The notes under the pieces are model-generated. The model ran no database searches. It was not told where the DNA came from and saw nothing but the letters and a program-made list of their open reading frames with translations. From Rhizobium sp. 18065 (GTDB lineage: Bacteria; Pseudomonadota; Alphaproteobacteria; Rhizobiales; Rhizobiaceae): a DNA stretch of 64,000 nucleotides. Location: the NCBI RefSeq assembly GCF_902706095.1, contig NZ_CACSJP010000008.1:124001-188000 (forward strand). The letters run 5' to 3'. Numbering within the stretch: position 1 is the stretch's first letter; each line of letters opens with the position of its first letter. Below, one piece after another: positions 46,095 through 56,001 of the stretch. A program made the position numbers and the translations under genes.

Positions 46095-46724
46095 ATGGCG
46101 CTGGCAGACACCGTTTCGGGTCGCGCATGGCAGCGGATGCTTTCGGGGCGGCGCCTCGACCTGCTTGACCCTTCGCCGCTCGACGTGGAGATCTCCGACA
46201 TTGCCCATGGCCTTGCCCGCGTCGCCCGCTGGAACGGCCAGACTTCAGGCGATCATGCCTTTTCTGTTGCCCAGCACAGCCTGATCGTCGAGGACATCTT
46301 TCGTCGCTCGAACCCCAAGGCGACATTGGATGATCTGCTGGTCGCTCTGCTGCACGACGCACCTGAATATGTCATCGGCGACATGATCTCGCCGTTCAAG
46401 GCCGTGGTCGGCGGCGGCTACAAGGTTGTCGAGAAGAGGCTCGAAGGCGCCATCCATCTGCGCTTCGGTCTTCCGGCGCATCCGAAGGCAGTGCTAAAGG
46501 ATCAGATCAAGAAGGCCGACATCGTCTGCGCCTATTTCGAGGCGACCGTACTTGCCGGTTTTTCCGAGGCGGAGGCGCGCAAGTATTTCGGCCAGCCGCG
46601 CGGCTTTACCCATGACATGCTGGCGATCGAACCCCTGCCCGCCTATCAGGCGCAGGCAAAGTTCCTGGAGCGCTTCGAGGCCTTGGAGGCGCAACGCGCA
46701 TCTGTCGGCATGGAGGCGAAATGA
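46095..46724 (+). CDS. HD-domain hydrolase (YfbR-like)
   Basis: A 209-residue HD-superfamily protein with His61 (AQHSLIVEDI) and His87-Asp88 (ALLHDAPEYVIGDMISPFK) as metal ligands. YfbR-like members are 5'-nucleotidases acting on deoxynucleoside monophosphates; this one may be similar. The start MALADTVSGR at 46095 falls 2 bp after the ygfZ stop. The stop overlaps the tyrosine phosphatase start as ATGA. Confidence 0.88.
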   Translation: MALADTVSGRAWQRMLSGRRLDLLDPSPLDVEISDIAHGLARVARWNGQTSGDHAFSVAQHSLIVEDIFRRSNPKATLDDLLVALLHDAPEYVIGDMISPFKAVVGGGYKVVEKRLEGAIHLRFGLPAHPKAVLKDQIKKADIVCAYFEATVLAGFSEAEARKYFGQPRGFTHDMLAIEPLPAYQAQAKFLERFEALEAQRASVGMEAK

Positions 46725-47257
46725 GCCTGATCGTCGTTTCGCCGCTCGCGCGCATCGCGGAAATGGCCGTTCGCCACAAGGCGCGCGAAATGATCAGCCT
46801 TCTGGCGGTCAATCAGGATTTCCATCGACCAGCCGTGATCCGGGCCGAACGGCATCTGAAACTCGGCGTCAATGACATCACGGTTGCCGGAACCGGCGAT
46901 CTGATCGCGCCGCAGGCCGCACATGTCGGTCAGATCATCGACTTTGCCCGGTCCTGGGATCGTGAGGCCCCGCTGATCGTGCATTGCTGGATGGGCGTAT
47001 CGCGCTCGCCGGCCGCTGCCCTGATCGCAAGCCTTGCCGTCGCCCCGGAAGACGATGACGCCGATCTGGCCAACAGATTGCGCGCGGCATCGCCGTTTGC
47101 CACGCCGAACATGCTGCTCATCGAGATCGGCGACCAGATGCTTGGCCGGGGTGGCAGGCTGATCGCGGCGGTCAAGTCGATCGGCCGCGGTGCCGATGCG
47201 GATGGCAATACGCCTTTTGTCCTGCCTTTGCCGATGCGCGAAACCACCAGCCGATGA
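46721..47257 (+). CDS. Tyrosine phosphatase family protein
   Basis: A 178-residue protein with the PTP loop His88-Cys89-x2-Gly-x-Ser-Arg95 in IVHCWMGVSRSPAAAL, so cysteine-based phosphatase chemistry is expected. The N-terminal half (SPLARIAEMAVRHKAREMIS) is shared with a rhizobial group annotated as protein tyrosine phosphatases. Physiological substrate unknown. ATGA overlaps on both sides tie it to the HD protein and to nadQ. Confidence 0.85.
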   Translation: MSLIVVSPLARIAEMAVRHKAREMISLLAVNQDFHRPAVIRAERHLKLGVNDITVAGTGDLIAPQAAHVGQIIDFARSWDREAPLIVHCWMGVSRSPAAALIASLAVAPEDDDADLANRLRAASPFATPNMLLIEIGDQMLGRGGRLIAAVKSIGRGADADGNTPFVLPLPMRETTSR

Positions 47258-48234
47258 GCACCGCGGCCGAGATCGAGATCGGGCTCAATGCGGCAATCGT
47301 CGCGATGGCGGGGCGCAGCCCGCGCCTGCTGGTCGTCGGCGAAAACCACAGTGCGCTGGAAGGTCTGCCGTTTGGGCCTTTTGATCCGACCCGGCACCGG
47401 ACCATGGAAATGTCGCTGCGCCACACGGTCGAGGCCCAGACCGCGCTCGACCTCGGCTATATCGAACAGCTCTACACATTCGGCGACCGCGGGCGGCACA
47501 AGATGCCGGGTGATCGCGGACCACATGTGGTCTCTGTCGGTTACCTGGCCCTGACCCGCATGGAGACGGAGCGTGCCGCGCGGCTTGAGGCGTCGGGGGC
47601 CAAGTGGCGCGACTGGTATGGCTATCTGCCCTGGGAAGACTGGCGCCAGGGTCGCCCTTTGGTTCTTGATCAGGTCATCCTGCCGGCTCTTCAGCTTTGG
47701 GCGGACGAACCGATGGCAGCCACCGCCGGCGGACCGTCGATTGCACGGCGGGCCCGTCTGAAACTCGCCTTCGGGCTCGATGATTTCCCCTTCGATGAAG
47801 AACGCGTGCTGGAGCGTTATGAACTGCTTTACGAGGCGGGAGTGCTGGATGAAGCCATACTCGACGGTCGCGTGGAGAACCGACGGATTGCCAGTGCGCT
47901 CGGCATACCGATGCGCCATGATCACCGGCGGATTGCGGCCACGGCGCTGGCGCGGCTGCGCGGCAAGATCAAGTACCGGCCGGTGGTCTTCGAGTTGATG
48001 CCGCCGGAATTCACCCTGACCGACCTGCAGGCCACCGTCGAGGCGATCTCGGGCCGGCATCTGCACAAACAGAATTTCCGTCGGCTCGTCGAGGGTGCAG
48101 AACTGGTCGAACCGACCGGCTCGACACAATCGGCAACGGGTGGGCGCCCCGCAGCACTCTTCCGCTTCCGACGGCAGATTCTCGAAGAGAGACCGGCGCC
48201 CGGTCTGAAGCTCGGCGGTCGTGCCGGAGGTTGA
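47254..48234 (+). CDS. nadQ: NadQ-type NAD biosynthesis regulator (Nudix-like plus winged helix)
   Basis: A 326-residue protein with a Nudix-like N-terminal domain lacking a good Nudix box and a C-terminal winged-helix part (LRGKIKYRPVVFELMPPEFT, LTDLQATVEAISG and FRRLVEGAELVEPTG). This layout matches NadQ (COG4111), a repressor of NAD synthesis genes in alphaproteobacteria as I recall from regulon studies. The facing nadABC operon, with a perfect 25-bp palindrome upstream of nadA, supports that. It is translationally coupled to the phosphatase gene. Sensing of NAD or ADP-ribose is expected but not visible. Confidence 0.85.
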   Translation: MSTAAEIEIGLNAAIVAMAGRSPRLLVVGENHSALEGLPFGPFDPTRHRTMEMSLRHTVEAQTALDLGYIEQLYTFGDRGRHKMPGDRGPHVVSVGYLALTRMETERAARLEASGAKWRDWYGYLPWEDWRQGRPLVLDQVILPALQLWADEPMAATAGGPSIARRARLKLAFGLDDFPFDEERVLERYELLYEAGVLDEAILDGRVENRRIASALGIPMRHDHRRIAATALARLRGKIKYRPVVFELMPPEFTLTDLQATVEAISGRHLHKQNFRRLVEGAELVEPTGSTQSATGGRPAALFRFRRQILEERPAPGLKLGGRAGG

Positions 48235-48314
48235 CCTCGAGCCGAGCCTCGATCGACTTAACATTCTGAAAAAAATGGTATTTTCGACACGATCTTCGAG
48301 ATCAGCATTCTTCG

Positions 48315-48344
48315 GCGGGAACGAAATTTCCATTCCGTTCCCGC
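48315..48344. repeat. Inverted repeat between nadQ and the EF-hand gene
   Basis: GCGGGAACG and CGTTCCCGC, 9-bp arms with a 12-nt loop, in the gap between the convergent genes (48235-48455). No T-run on either side. It may end transcripts weakly. A 66-codon frame through this region has no ribosome-binding site and is not called. Confidence 0.4.
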
Positions 48345-48455
48345 AGGTGACGGATCACGGCTTCGCTCCGTCCGTCAGCCTGCCCCGGCAATCCGAAGAT
48401 GCCGAGGCGAAGACGGCCTGAATGCCGGACTGCCGCCACAATCCGACACTGGCTA

Positions 48456-49049
48456 TCAGGCCTGTTCGACTTCCGTTATCTCACCGGCATTTTCACGGTA
48501 GGCGTCGATCACCCTCTGCATCTCGTCGAGAACGTCGAGGAGGCTGATCGTCGAACCATCATCGCCGGATTCCGCATCTGCTATAGGCGGCGCAGCCATT
48601 GGCGGTCCACTGACCTCAAAAGCCTCAAGGAACTGATCCTCGGTCAGAGACCCAACGCCTTCGGTATCAGCCGCAGAAAACAGGCTGATTGCCTGTTCCT
48701 CGCTCATGTCATCTGGCCGGCCGGTAACAAACTCTTCCTGCGTCACAGTGCCATCGGCATCTGCATCAATGGTAGCAAAGAGGTCGCGCGCGTGCTCGCT
48801 ATGCTGGTCATTGCCAGCCGCAGAATTGGCGCCGCTTTCGAGCAGCATGGTAATCAGGCTGCTGGCCAGTTGTGAGGCCATGCCTGTCGCAGCATTTTCG
48901 CCTTCGACGGTTGGATCCTGCGTCCGGGAAGGCTTAGCCGCTTCGAGTTCTTCGGCGCTGACGACGCCGTCGCCATTTGTGTCCAGGCTCGAGATAGAGA
49001 GGGTAGAGCTGGCGCCGGCGCTGCTCGACGCAGATATAATACTCGTCAT
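48456..49049 (-). CDS. EF-hand calcium-binding protein
   Basis: A 197-residue acidic protein with two good EF-hand loops (DTNGDGVVSAEEL near residues 23-35 and DADADGTVTQEEF near 95-107) and one degenerate (DTEGVGSLTEDQF). No cleavable signal peptide is clear. Similar proteins occur in rhizobia with unknown calcium-linked roles. It lies between nadQ and nadC. Its 5' region (49050-49292) is AT-rich, unlike the surrounding DNA, and should contain the promoter. Confidence 0.85.
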   Translation of the reverse strand: MTSIISASSSAGASSTLSISSLDTNGDGVVSAEELEAAKPSRTQDPTVEGENAATGMASQLASSLITMLLESGANSAAGNDQHSEHARDLFATIDADADGTVTQEEFVTGRPDDMSEEQAISLFSAADTEGVGSLTEDQFLEAFEVSGPPMAAPPIADAESGDDGSTISLLDVLDEMQRVIDAYRENAGEITEVEQA

Positions 49050-49292
49050 ACAAACCTCCTTATGAAAAGGGCTTCAATGTTTGTATCCGCAGCACGCAAA
49101 ACCAAAATCTGAGAACGCTTTCGGGCTAGGGGATTCGATCCGAGGCGTCAAAAGTTAATAATCACCCCTGATAAGTAGCTCAGCCGTCCGCTAATATTCA
49201 CCTAAGACATTGATAAATATTAATTAAGCAATAACAAATTCGGGCTTCAAGGCAGGAGATTTCGACAAATACGGTCCTTCGAGGTACTAAAA

Positions 49293-50198
49293 TTATTCAA
49301 GTTCGATATCAAGGCCGATGTCGAGCGTCGGGGCGGCCATGGTGATCTTCGAGGTCGAGATGTAGTCGACGCCCGTCTCGGCGATGGCCCTGATGGTCTG
49401 GAGATTGACATTTCCGGAGGCTTCCAGCGCAATCCGGGCCGGGATTTCGGCATAGGCGTCCACGGACAAGCCGTGGTGTTTGCGGTTGATCTCGACTGCC
49501 TCGCGCAGCATGTGCGGCCCCATATTGTCGAGCAGGATCACATCCGGGCGTGCTTCAAGCGCTTCGCGCATCTGCTCGAGCCCGTCGACCTCCACCTCGA
49601 CCTTGACCAGATGACCGGAATAGGCGCGGGCCGCACGGATCGCGGACGCGACACCACCCGAGACGGCGATATGATTGTCCTTGATCAGGATGGCATCATC
49701 CAGGCCGTAGCGATGGTTCGAGCCGCCGCCGAGCCGTACCGCATATTTCTCCACCGAGCGCAGGCCCGGCAGGGTCTTTCGGGTGCAGGTCACACGGGCG
49801 CTGGTATGGGCGATCTCGGCGGCGAAGCGGGCGGTGTAACTCGCGACGCCGGAGAGATGCATGAGGAAGTTCAGGGCGACGCGTTCTGCCGAGAGAACCG
49901 CACGCGCCGCACCTTCGACCCGCGCCAGCGGCTGGCCGGGCGCGACGCGGTCCCCATCGGCGACAAGCGCCTCGAAGCGCAGCGCCGGATCAAGCAGGCG
50001 AAACGCGGCGCGGGCCAGCGGCAGGCCGGCGACCACGCCATCTTCCCGGCTGTTCATCGCGGCGAGAGCGATCTTTTCCGGCCCGATCGTCGCATAGGTG
50101 GTAATATCGCCAGCGCGGCCAAGATCTTCCAGAAGGGCTGCACGGACGAGATCGTCAACCATCAGGGGCGAGAGTTCGGGACGAAAGCTGCCGGTCAT
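49293..50198 (-). CDS. nadC: Nicotinate-nucleotide pyrophosphorylase (quinolinate phosphoribosyltransferase)
   Basis: NadC joins quinolinate and PRPP to give nicotinate mononucleotide in de novo NAD synthesis. The 301-residue protein has family motifs RTTLPG-like (CTRKTLPGLRSVEKYAVRLG), GGSNHRYGLDDAILIKDNH, VEVEVDGLEQ and LLDNMGPHMLREAV. The start MTGSFRPELS at 50198 is used; a longer frame reads across nadB. It is third in nadA-nadB-nadC, 20 bp after nadB. Confidence 0.96.
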   Translation of the reverse strand: MTGSFRPELSPLMVDDLVRAALLEDLGRAGDITTYATIGPEKIALAAMNSREDGVVAGLPLARAAFRLLDPALRFEALVADGDRVAPGQPLARVEGAARAVLSAERVALNFLMHLSGVASYTARFAAEIAHTSARVTCTRKTLPGLRSVEKYAVRLGGGSNHRYGLDDAILIKDNHIAVSGGVASAIRAARAYSGHLVKVEVEVDGLEQMREALEARPDVILLDNMGPHMLREAVEINRKHHGLSVDAYAEIPARIALEASGNVNLQTIRAIAETGVDYISTSKITMAAPTLDIGLDIELE

Positions 50199-50218
50199 GA
50201 TGCTGTCCTTTTCCTGTC

Positions 50219-51811
50219 TCAACCGATGATCTCGGCAACGATGCGATCGGCATCCTTGAGTGTCATATAGGTGCGGTGGCGCTGGGCGTCGCTGGGCTCC
50301 GGGAAATCCGCACGCATATGCGCGCCCCGGCTTTCGGTGCGCTGCAAGGCGCCGACCGCAATCAGCTTGGCAACGGCTGCCATATTGGTGAAGCGGACCC
50401 TCTTGTTTTCCCGCTCCAGGCGGGCGATTTCGCGGATCAGCGTCTTCAGGCCTTCTCCGTCGCGGATGACGCCAGCGTGGGTGCTCATCAACTGCCGCAG
50501 GGTCCGCAACTGCGCACTGTCCTCGATGGTCACCAGATCGTCGTTCTCGCCAGCCGTCTTCGGCCACTCATACAGCGTCGCCTCGGGCAGCAGCCCCTTG
50601 ATGTGGTCGGCGATTCGGCCGGCAAAGACCACCGCTTCGAGCAGCGAATTGGAGGCCAGGCGATTGGCACCGTGCACGCCGGTCGAGGTCACTTCGCCGG
50701 CGGCCCACAGACCGTCGAGCGACGTGCGGCCATCGGCGTCCACCGCCACACCGCCCATATGATAGTGCACCGCCGGCACGACCGGGATCGGCTGGGTGAC
50801 GGGATCGATGCCGGCCGCCATGCAGGAGGCATAGACGGTCGGGAACCGGGTGGGAAAATGACTGCCAACCGCCTTGGTGCAATCGAGGAATGCGCCACGA
50901 CCGGCCGAAACCTCGGCAAAGACGCCACGCGCAACGATGTCACGCGGCGCCAGTTCGGCGTCGGCATGCAGGTCAATCATGAAGCGATGGCCGGCCTTGT
51001 TGACCAGGATCGCACCGTCACCGCGCAAGGCTTCGGTTGCCAGCGGTGCCGGATCATGGCCGATGTCGATGGCCGTCGGGTGGAACTGGACAAATTCGGC
51101 ATCGGCTATCATCGCGCCGGCCTTGGCGGCCATGCCGACACCCGTGCCGCGGGCTTCAGGCGGATTGGTCGTCACCTTGTAAAGATGGCCGACACCGCCG
51201 GAGCACAGCACGACGGCGCGGGCGGAAAAGGCAACGCGGCTCTTCGACTGGCCGGCATCCGGACGGGCGACGACGCCGGAGACGAATCGTCCCTCGGCGA
51301 TCAGTTCCTCGACGACGTAGCCTTCCATGACACGGATCGACGGCGTGCGACGGACAGCCGCGATCAGCGCCTCCATGATCGCCCCACCTGCCCGGTCGCC
51401 GGCCACCCGGACGATGCGGCGTTCGGAATGGGCTGCCTCGCGCGACAGCAGCAGATGACCTTCCAGATCACGGTCGAACGGCACGCCATAGGCAAGCAGA
51501 TCGTGAATGCGATCCGGGCCTTCAGAGATCATCAGCCGGGCAATCTTTTCCTCGACGATCCCGGCACCGGCTGACACCGTATCGGCCAAATGCTTGTCGA
51601 AACTGTCGCCGGGGCTCATCGCCGCGGCAATGCCGCCCTGCGCCCAGGCAGAGGAGGCGCCCTGCCCGATCGGTGCTGCGGCCAGGATGGTGACCGGGCG
51701 CGGGCTCAGTTTCAGGGCGCAGAACAGCCCCGCCAACCCGCCGCCGACAATGACGATATCGTCGATCCCCTGCCAGGACTGCGGCCGCATCGATTCCAGA
51801 TTGATTGCCAT
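50219..51811 (-). CDS. nadB: L-aspartate oxidase
   Basis: FAD enzyme that oxidises aspartate to iminoaspartate, which NadA turns into quinolinate. The 530-residue protein has the FAD dinucleotide motif [15 protein letters not shown] near the N-terminus, [13 protein letters not shown], the succinate-dehydrogenase-like motif [14 protein letters not shown] and the [10 protein letters not shown] segment. GGGGAGG precedes the ATG at 51811. It sits between nadA and nadC. Confidence 0.96.
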   Translation of the reverse strand: MAINLESMRPQSWQGIDDIVIVGGGLAGLFCALKLSPRPVTILAAAPIGQGASSAWAQGGIAAAMSPGDSFDKHLADTVSAGAGIVEEKIARLMISEGPDRIHDLLAYGVPFDRDLEGHLLLSREAAHSERRIVRVAGDRAGGAIMEALIAAVRRTPSIRVMEGYVVEELIAEGRFVSGVVARPDAGQSKSRVAFSARAVVLCSGGVGHLYKVTTNPPEARGTGVGMAAKAGAMIADAEFVQFHPTAIDIGHDPAPLATEALRGDGAILVNKAGHRFMIDLHADAELAPRDIVARGVFAEVSAGRGAFLDCTKAVGSHFPTRFPTVYASCMAAGIDPVTQPIPVVPAVHYHMGGVAVDADGRTSLDGLWAAGEVTSTGVHGANRLASNSLLEAVVFAGRIADHIKGLLPEATLYEWPKTAGENDDLVTIEDSAQLRTLRQLMSTHAGVIRDGEGLKTLIREIARLERENKRVRFTNMAAVAKLIAVGALQRTESRGAHMRADFPEPSDAQRHRTYMTLKDADRIVAEIIG

Positions 51812-51842
51812 GTCTGCCTCCCCCAGCGCCGGCCGGGCATTA

Positions 51843-52922
51843 CTAGTTCTTCAAATTGATCATCCGTTCGACCGCCAGGCGCGCGCGACCGGCAATCGCC
51901 GGATCCACGGTCACCTCCTCCGTCATATAAAGCAGGCTGTCGAGGATCTTCGGCAGGGTGATCCGCTTCATGTGCGGACAGAGGTTGCAGGGCTTGACGA
52001 AATCGACGTCCGGCAGTTCGACCTGGATGTTCGAGGCCATCGAGCATTCGGTGACCAACAGCACACGGGCGGGGCGCTTCGTCTTGACGTAGTCGATCAT
52101 GCCCTTGGTCGAGCCGGCATAGTCGGAGACTTCGAGCACGCTCGGATGGCATTCGGGATGGGCGACAATCTCGATGCGCGGATCGGCCTTCTTGTATTCG
52201 AGAAGTTCGTCGGCCGTGAAGCGTTCATGCACTTCGCAATGGCCCTTCCAGGTGAGGATCTTCTTGGTCGTCTGGTTGGCAACGTTCATCGCCAGATATT
52301 CATCCGGGATGCACAGCACGGTATCGCTGTCGAAGCTGTTGACCACGTCGACGGCATTGGCCGAGGTGCAGCAGATGTCTGTCTCGGCCTTCACGTCAGC
52401 CGAAGTGTTGACATAGGTGACGACGGGCACGCCGGGGTAACGTTGTCTCAGCAGGCGGACATCGGCGCCGGTGATCGATTCCGACAGGGAACAGCCGGCG
52501 CGGCCATCCGGGATGAGAACGGTCTTAGCCGGATTGAGCAATTTCGAGGTCTCGGCCATGAAATGCACGCCACACTGGACGATGATCTCGGCATCGACCG
52601 TGGTCGCGTCGCGGGCGAGCTGCAGCGAATCGCCCTTGATGTCGGCGACGCAGTGGAAAATTTCCGGCGTCTGGTAATTGTGGGCGAGGATGACCGCGCC
52701 GCGCTCCTTCTTGATGCGGTTGATCGCATGGATATAGGGGGCAAACACCGGCCACTCGATCGCCGGAATGAAATCCCTCACCTTCTCATAGAGATGAGCG
52801 GTTTCCTTGGCGACGGCCGGCGTATAGCTCAAGTCGGGACGCTCCAGCACGCCGAAACGCTCGGCTGCGGTGCGCGAATGTGCCTTGGCCGTATCGGCCC
52901 TCAGTGCGTTTGCGTCTTCCAT
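51843..52922 (-). CDS. nadA: Quinolinate synthase A
   Basis: Fe-S enzyme that condenses iminoaspartate with dihydroxyacetone phosphate to quinolinate. The 359-residue protein contains [15 protein letters not shown], the Cys-bearing [17 protein letters not shown] and [10 protein letters not shown], and the C-terminal [14 protein letters not shown]. The start at 52922 is preferred to 52973 because GGAGGAGAGG lies just upstream and the longer frame would cross the operator at 52941-52965. It is first in the nadABC operon. Confidence 0.96.
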   Translation of the reverse strand: MEDANALRADTAKAHSRTAAERFGVLERPDLSYTPAVAKETAHLYEKVRDFIPAIEWPVFAPYIHAINRIKKERGAVILAHNYQTPEIFHCVADIKGDSLQLARDATTVDAEIIVQCGVHFMAETSKLLNPAKTVLIPDGRAGCSLSESITGADVRLLRQRYPGVPVVTYVNTSADVKAETDICCTSANAVDVVNSFDSDTVLCIPDEYLAMNVANQTTKKILTWKGHCEVHERFTADELLEYKKADPRIEIVAHPECHPSVLEVSDYAGSTKGMIDYVKTKRPARVLLVTECSMASNIQVELPDVDFVKPCNLCPHMKRITLPKILDSLLYMTEEVTVDPAIAGRARLAVERMINLKN

Positions 52923-52940
52923 GGCGGCCTCTCCTCCCAC

Positions 52941-52965
52941 TATTATGCTCAACTTGAGCATAATA
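52941..52965 (-). promoter_or_regulatory. Candidate NadQ operator of nadABC
   Basis: A perfect 25-bp palindrome centred on base 52953. The right half reads TTGAGCATAATA and the left half is its exact complement, TATTATGCTCAA. It lies 19-43 bp upstream of the nadA start, where a repressor would block transcription. The half-site TTATGCTCA agrees with the NadQ motif as I recall it from regulon collections. Confidence 0.8.
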
Positions 52966-53143
52966 AAATCCAAAGAAAACCGGCTGCTGCCGGTGGTTCC
53001 GATTTAGGAAGTTTCCCGTCGGAATGCAAGCACGTTTGCATAAAGCCTTGTGCGACGCGAACGGCAGCGTGATCTTGCGCTCTTTCACCTCGGCTGAAAA
53101 ACGCTAGTGTTGCCCCACCCAAAGCACCTACCCGCGAGGCCGC

Positions 53144-55939
53144 ATGCTCGAAATCCTGGTCCTGATCCTTGTCGGCATCCTTTTTGTCACCCAGCGCGGG
53201 GCGAGCAAACGGATCACCAAGCTCGAAAGCGATGTGGCCGGCCTGAACGAACGGCTGGTGATGCTGCAGGTCGCTGCACCGGTGGTTTCGACGGAGACAG
53301 CGCCGAGCTCTGCATTGCACGACGTCGAAGGGCAAACGCCGGAACCGCCGCGGACTGTCGCGGAACTGGAGGCAAGTGAACCGGAGACGCGGCAAGACAT
53401 AACCGCCCCGGAGCAAGCCGGTGTCGAGCCGCCGGCCGATGCACCGCTACCCGATATCATCGCCGCCCGCACACCGTCAGCCAGCAAATCAGACACTCTG
53501 GAAAACGTGCTCGGCGCACGCTGGGCGGTTTGGGCGGGGGGCCTGGCGCTGGCGCTCGGCGGCCTGTTCCTGGTCCGTTACTCGATCGAAAGCGGTCTGC
53601 TCGGCCCGGCTGTGCGGCTGACGCTCGCCGCCCTGTTCGGTCTGCTGCTGATTGCCGGTGGTGAACTCGTGCGGCGCAAGGCCTTGCCGAAAATGGCAGC
53701 CCTGCATGAAAACGCAATGATCCCCGGCATCCTGACCGCCGCAGGTGCCCTGACGCTGTTCGGTGCGATCTATGCGGCGCATGGTGTCTACGAGTTCATC
53801 GGCGCGACCACGGCCCTCCTGCTTCTGTCGCTGGTTGCCTTTGCCGTGCTCGGCCTGTCGCTGCTGCATGGCCAGGCGCTGGCAGGCCTTGGTCTCGCCG
53901 GCTCGATGATCACGCCGGCGCTGGTTTCCAGCACATCGCCAAACCCGTGGACACTGTTCGCCTTCCTGACCTTGTCGCTGGTCGCGACCGCTGCCGCTTC
54001 CCGCTTCAGACGCTGGCATATCGTGCCCTCGATCGCCCATGCCGGCCTCGGCCTCTGGGCGCTCGCCTATATCGCTTTCAGCGACCCGGCAGACCTGACG
54101 CCCGTAACGCTGGCGCTGATTGCCATGGTCGCCAGCTGGCTGCTGATCTGGCCGGGCACGACATTCAGCAAGGAGCCGGACAATACGGCCGTGTCCTGGG
54201 ACAATCTCGGCAAACTCGCCATTCGCGGCGCGATCGGGCTCGACATCACGATGGCGCTTGCGGTGATCCTGCCGGCACTGGCGCTACTGTTCGTCGGTAG
54301 CGTCATGGATCTCTTTCCGCTTTATGCCTCGGCGGCCCTGATCGCGTCGCTTGCGGCGGCAGGCGCTGCCCGTCACGGCGCATTCTGGCCGGCCGTGATG
54401 TCCGCATTCACCGCCGTGCTGCTTGTCCTGACCGAAGCCGCATTGACGACGGATATTCTGTGGATGCTGGGCTCAGCCAGCAGCGGCCCCGTGACCCTGC
54501 CAAGTCTCGGCAATCTGCAGATCCTCCTGTCTCTCGGGCTCGGCGGGATCTTCCTGCTACTCGGCCTAACCTTCATCCGCCGTCGCTGTGCTGCCGATCC
54601 GATCTTCGCCACGCTCTGGGCAGCGATCGCGGCCGCCGTTCCGACCGTGCTCGCCACTGTCAGCTTCGTCTTCTATGGCGTCTACAGCCGCGACTGGACG
54701 CATGGTCTCTACGCGATTGCGGTCGGGCTCGTGCTGATTGCAGCGGCAGAGACGATCGGCAAGATCGCGCGGCCGGATGACCTGCGCCGTGCCCGCGACC
54801 TGCTGATTGCCGGAAGCTTCGCCGCACTTGCCTTTGCCCTGCATGCGCTGACCGATGGCATTGTGACGACCATATTGCTCTCGGTACTCGGCTTTGCCTT
54901 CCTGATCGCCACGCGCCTGCGTCCCTGGAGCGGATTGCCGTGGATGATGGCAGCGGCTTCCGTCGGCGTGCTGTTGCGCATCGGCTGGGAGCCGACGTTG
55001 GTCGGGCAGGATATGCTGGGCAAGACGCCATTCCTCAATGCCCTTCTGCCCGGTTACGGCATCCCTGCTCTTCTGGCCGCAGTGGCAGCCTATGAATTGC
55101 GCCGCTGGCCGGGTGTTCGGGTGCGCAACGCCCTGCAGGCGATCGCCAGCCTGCTCGGACTTCTGGCTGTCGCCATCCTCATCCGCCACGCGATGAATGG
55201 CGGCGTGCTCGACGACAGCGTGCCGACGCTTGGCGAACAATCGATCTACACACTGCTGTTCATCGGCCTTTCCGGCATCATGATGACGCTCGACCTGAAA
55301 TCGCCGAGCCCGGTGTTCCGTTACGGATCGATGGCGGCTGGCGTGGTGTCGATGCTGCAGGTGCTGACGGCCCATCTCGGCGCGCTGAACCCGTTCTTTA
55401 CCGGTGAAAGCACCGGCAACTGGCCGCTGATCAATCTGCTTTTCATCGGCTACCTGTTGCCCGGCCTCGCTTATGCCGGACTGGCCACATATGCCCGCGA
55501 CAAGCGGCCCCTGCCCTATGTGACGCTCCTGGCGATCAGTGGTGCCGCGCTTGGCTTTGCCTGGGTGACGCTCAGCGTGCGCCGCTTCTGGCAGGGTGAA
55601 TTTATCGCTGAATGGAAGGGCTTCCTGCAGGCCGAGACCTATAGCTATTCTGTCGCCTGGCTGCTGATCGGGGTCGGGCTTCTGGTCCTCGGCTCCCGAT
55701 TGAATGCCCGCAGCCTGCGCATCGCCTCTGCCGTGCTGGTCATGTTGTCGGTCGGCAAGGCTTTTCTGATCGACATGAGCAATCTCGAAGGCGTGCTCAG
55801 AGCCTTGTCCTTCATCGGCCTCGGCGCGGTGCTGATCGGCATCGGGCTGTTCTACCAGAAGATCCTGAGCAGCAGGCCGGCGCAGGACAATGAGGCGATC
55901 GCAACGCCCCCAATCGAAGAGGTTGCAGAGAAAAGTTGA
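53144..55939 (+). CDS. DUF2339 giant membrane protein
   Basis: A 931-residue protein with an N-terminal coiled-coil (SKRITKLESDVAGLNERLVM), an acidic Pro-rich stretch to about residue 120 and then more than twenty hydrophobic helices, the DUF2339 architecture. The family starts with the motif LGARWAVWAGGLALALGG near residue 122. No function is established. The gene is divergent from nadA across a 221-bp gap (52923-53143) that holds the NadQ site and no other clear feature. Confidence 0.88.
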   Translation: MLEILVLILVGILFVTQRGASKRITKLESDVAGLNERLVMLQVAAPVVSTETAPSSALHDVEGQTPEPPRTVAELEASEPETRQDITAPEQAGVEPPADAPLPDIIAARTPSASKSDTLENVLGARWAVWAGGLALALGGLFLVRYSIESGLLGPAVRLTLAALFGLLLIAGGELVRRKALPKMAALHENAMIPGILTAAGALTLFGAIYAAHGVYEFIGATTALLLLSLVAFAVLGLSLLHGQALAGLGLAGSMITPALVSSTSPNPWTLFAFLTLSLVATAAASRFRRWHIVPSIAHAGLGLWALAYIAFSDPADLTPVTLALIAMVASWLLIWPGTTFSKEPDNTAVSWDNLGKLAIRGAIGLDITMALAVILPALALLFVGSVMDLFPLYASAALIASLAAAGAARHGAFWPAVMSAFTAVLLVLTEAALTTDILWMLGSASSGPVTLPSLGNLQILLSLGLGGIFLLLGLTFIRRRCAADPIFATLWAAIAAAVPTVLATVSFVFYGVYSRDWTHGLYAIAVGLVLIAAAETIGKIARPDDLRRARDLLIAGSFAALAFALHALTDGIVTTILLSVLGFAFLIATRLRPWSGLPWMMAAASVGVLLRIGWEPTLVGQDMLGKTPFLNALLPGYGIPALLAAVAAYELRRWPGVRVRNALQAIASLLGLLAVAILIRHAMNGGVLDDSVPTLGEQSIYTLLFIGLSGIMMTLDLKSPSPVFRYGSMAAGVVSMLQVLTAHLGALNPFFTGESTGNWPLINLLFIGYLLPGLAYAGLATYARDKRPLPYVTLLAISGAALGFAWVTLSVRRFWQGEFIAEWKGFLQAETYSYSVAWLLIGVGLLVLGSRLNARSLRIASAVLVMLSVGKAFLIDMSNLEGVLRALSFIGLGAVLIGIGLFYQKILSSRPAQDNEAIATPPIEEVAEKS

Positions 55940-56001
55940 GCGCAATTGCTAGAGAGAGTTCGACTGGTCTAAATGGCGCCCTGCAACCGCATGGAATCAT
56001 C

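Noticed and set aside
48315..48344. Inverted repeat considered as a nadQ terminator
   Set aside because: No T-run follows on either strand, so it is listed only as a repeat.
48221..48421. 66-codon plus-strand frame after nadQ
   Set aside because: No ribosome-binding site, no similarity, and it runs through an inverted repeat between two convergent genes.
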